From Lamellibrachia columna (taxonomy: Eukaryota; Annelida; Polychaeta; Sabellida; Siboglinidae), in NCBI GenBank assembly GCA_963662155.1, contig OY759273.1, positions 23,755,036 to 23,819,035 on the forward strand: a stretch of DNA of 64,000 nucleotides, written 5' to 3'. Each line of letters starts with the position of its first letter. The first letter of the stretch is position 1. Position numbers and translations under genes: made by a program. This document shows positions 61,931 to 64,000 of this stretch, piece by piece. The notes below the pieces were generated by a model. It had not been told where the DNA came from. It ran no database searches and saw nothing but the letters and a program-made list of their open reading frames with translations.

Positions 61931-64000
61931 TACTGCATACCATCCAAAATGTGCATTCAAATGCATTTGCATTTGTTAACAAGTCCTTTACCAAATAATA
62001 TTTAAATGTAATATTACTGATTATAATTTTACTCAAATATTTTTGATATATTATTAGATCACGATATGAGTGAAATTTCCAACATAAGTTTTCGCTATCG
62101 ACTCTTGGAGTAAAAGATATTTTGGTTCTATTGCATTAAATATTTCTGATGGACATGTGCTTATAAATTACTAGAGCTAGGATACGATGCAAAATATCTG
62201 ATCCAAGCATAATATACAGTAATCAAGAACAGATGAAATAACAATTTATTAATCGGGTTTTCTGTATCCTGACATGAGACTTAGGTCAGCCTCCCATGAC
62301 ATAACACTTGTGACACACATGCAGTGAGCCCAGTCCAGTGTCCCAGGGTCTGCTAATGAGGGTTATGTCAGGGTCACCAGTTAGTTTCCGCATCTGGATA
62401 ATCTAGTACCAGGGTGGTAGTAGAAGCCATGCAGCTTATACAACTAGTAGGAATACATAGTAAAGAAGACCTCTGGATGATTTGATTTGTATCCTGTTCA
62501 TTCCATGAGACAAAAAGGTAAGATTGTTGTCCAGGCATATTCTTTTAAAGCAATTTGACATGTGGCCCGGCCATGCAATAAACACAGTGAGTACATTTTT
62601 TTATTTATGCAGCAGCCGGGCTCTTTGGAAAATGGTAGTTTGCATTTGTTATTATATTCAGTACTTTCACCTTGTCAACTTGATCATGAATAGAAATGAA
62701 AATACCCATTAACATGTCATCATTCTGACTGTTTTAACTTTCATGAAGGCTAATTTGTAATAAAATAAATCTATGGATGAAATCCTTGGCTTTCACATAC
62801 TAGGAAGTTCACTAATTGTATCTTCTAGCAATGTATTGTTCCTTCTTTGATGTGTACAAAATGACATGGGCATCTAAATCATGCCATTGCTACTATGTTT
62901 TTGAAATTGTACACAATTCAAATACTTTTCAAATTTCAACTAATTGTTACTATGGCAATTTAGTTTTGCATTTGTTTTTACTATACTCTGCCAGTGGTCC
63001 CCTCTTATAAGGTCACCCGTTCTGTAGAAGTACAAGGGCTGTAGTGTGTGTGTGTTTCTGTGCATTTGGTGTTTAAATCCGTGATCTTGCATTTTATTTA
63101 TTTTTAATATCGGACAAAATATATTTTGGTTTGTTCTCTTGTGCATATTACAGCAGAGTAATTGTATACCATTCTTTGGACTATTTGACTAAGTGTATTT
63201 ATAGAAATTATTAGTACTGTTTCGTGACATGGTTATTTGGTGACTTTGTGTCACTTGCTCCCTTTTGTCATTTTATAAATTATGTTATTGACACAGAAAC
63301 ATTTTGTGACATAAAGCAGCAAGTGCAATCAAATCACTCTTGAATAACTCCCATTAAGAAACAACGAGGCAGGTCTTATGACAGAATTATGTGACCAGTT
63401 GTTGTACTCAATTTACATTTTAAGAATTAAGTAATGCTTTGATTTTTTTATTTGTCAATGCTCAAAGTTCGGGCATGCGACCTTTTCCAGTTTTTGTGTC
63501 AATAAGGTATAGCCATTGCTATTTGTTGTTGTGCAGTAATTTTAATAGTTTCATAAAATTGTCACTCGCAATTTGGGAGAAAAGATAATTAGACAGAACT
63601 GTGATATTTCAGCTGCAGTATGATAAAGGATTGTCCACAGTGCAAATACGGTGATCATAAAACTTGTCCCACATTCTCATTCTGAAAGTTGATATTCGAA
63701 AAATATCGAGTTTAAGGCTGAATTTTTTATGAAGATTACATTCCTATTGAACTACGAAGTCATTGCAAGTATTCCTGACAGTATACTTCGGAAGTTGTCC
63801 TATAAAATAACATTTTAAAATACAGACTGCTAAAATCACTCTCAGAAGTAAAAAAAAAAAAATTATCCTTCTCATTATCATTATTTAATTTTGTGATGCA
63901 CATCTGTACGAATATATCTAGACATTCAGCAAATTTAAGCTCTGTAGTTAGAGGCACCTGAAAATATAACAAGTGCGTTTACCCCTTAGCTTAGTTTTTC
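61931..64000. other. No recognisable gene
   Basis: AT-rich with short frames only. 63890-63965 repeats 16735-16840. 62590-62720 has no splice or coding support. Confidence 0.45.

Overview
This is an AT-rich eukaryotic nuclear window from an animal, probably a marine invertebrate. The evidence is spliceosomal introns with GTAAGT donors, AATAAA poly(A) signals, tRNA-derived SINEs, many decayed non-LTR retrotransposons, a Ty3/gypsy-like gag remnant, very long (TA)n tracts and numerous minisatellites. The repeat mix fits a mollusc or another lophotrochozoan, but the sequence alone does not fix the species. There are no bacterial genes, rRNA genes or CRISPR arrays.

The main architectural feature is a large, diverged inverted duplication. 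Arm A (about 2316-6298 plus 12300-16320, read on +) recurs as arm B (about 54606-48603 plus 48080-44100, read on -). Each arm holds one copy of the only convincing gene of the window, a short secreted-peptide gene. The visible parts are a TATA/CCAAT promoter with a probable 5' UTR exon, a pyrimidine-rich 24-bp minisatellite, a 69-nt signal-peptide exon, a 55-nt propiece exon, a short exon encoding an Arg/Trp-rich cationic tail, and a 3' UTR exon ending in AATAAA. The predicted precursors are 63 (A) and 65 (B) residues. The signal exon is nearly identical between copies, while the propiece and cationic tail have diverged strongly. This looks like a tandemly evolving antimicrobial-peptide-type family that I do not recognise by name. 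A third, truncated copy of its upstream region lies at about 20780-21000.

Layout: 1-2315, decayed LINE fragments. 2316-16320, arm A, interrupted at 6299-12300 by LINE fragments and dispersed repeats. 16320-23740, a broken LINE, a foldback repeat and low-copy repeats. 23745-26246, a 99-bp satellite. 26250-31440, sparse sequence with small minisatellites and two unassigned short ORFs. 31440-38760, a graveyard of at least seven retroelement fragments, including the best-preserved reverse transcriptase of the window (33048-34406, - strand). 38890-43620, a SINE, a dispersed repeat family and a 33-bp satellite. 44100-54606, arm B. 54607-54957, a long (TA)n. 56091-59290, a tandem segmental duplication carrying two 27-bp minisatellite arrays. 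59660-61930, two more LINE fragments. 61930-64000, nothing recognisable apart from one short dispersed repeat.

Two mutational themes recur. (TA)n tracts sit at the codons for the conserved reverse-transcriptase motif LIYIND and at rearrangement junctions. Minisatellites also arise inside retrotransposon coding sequence.
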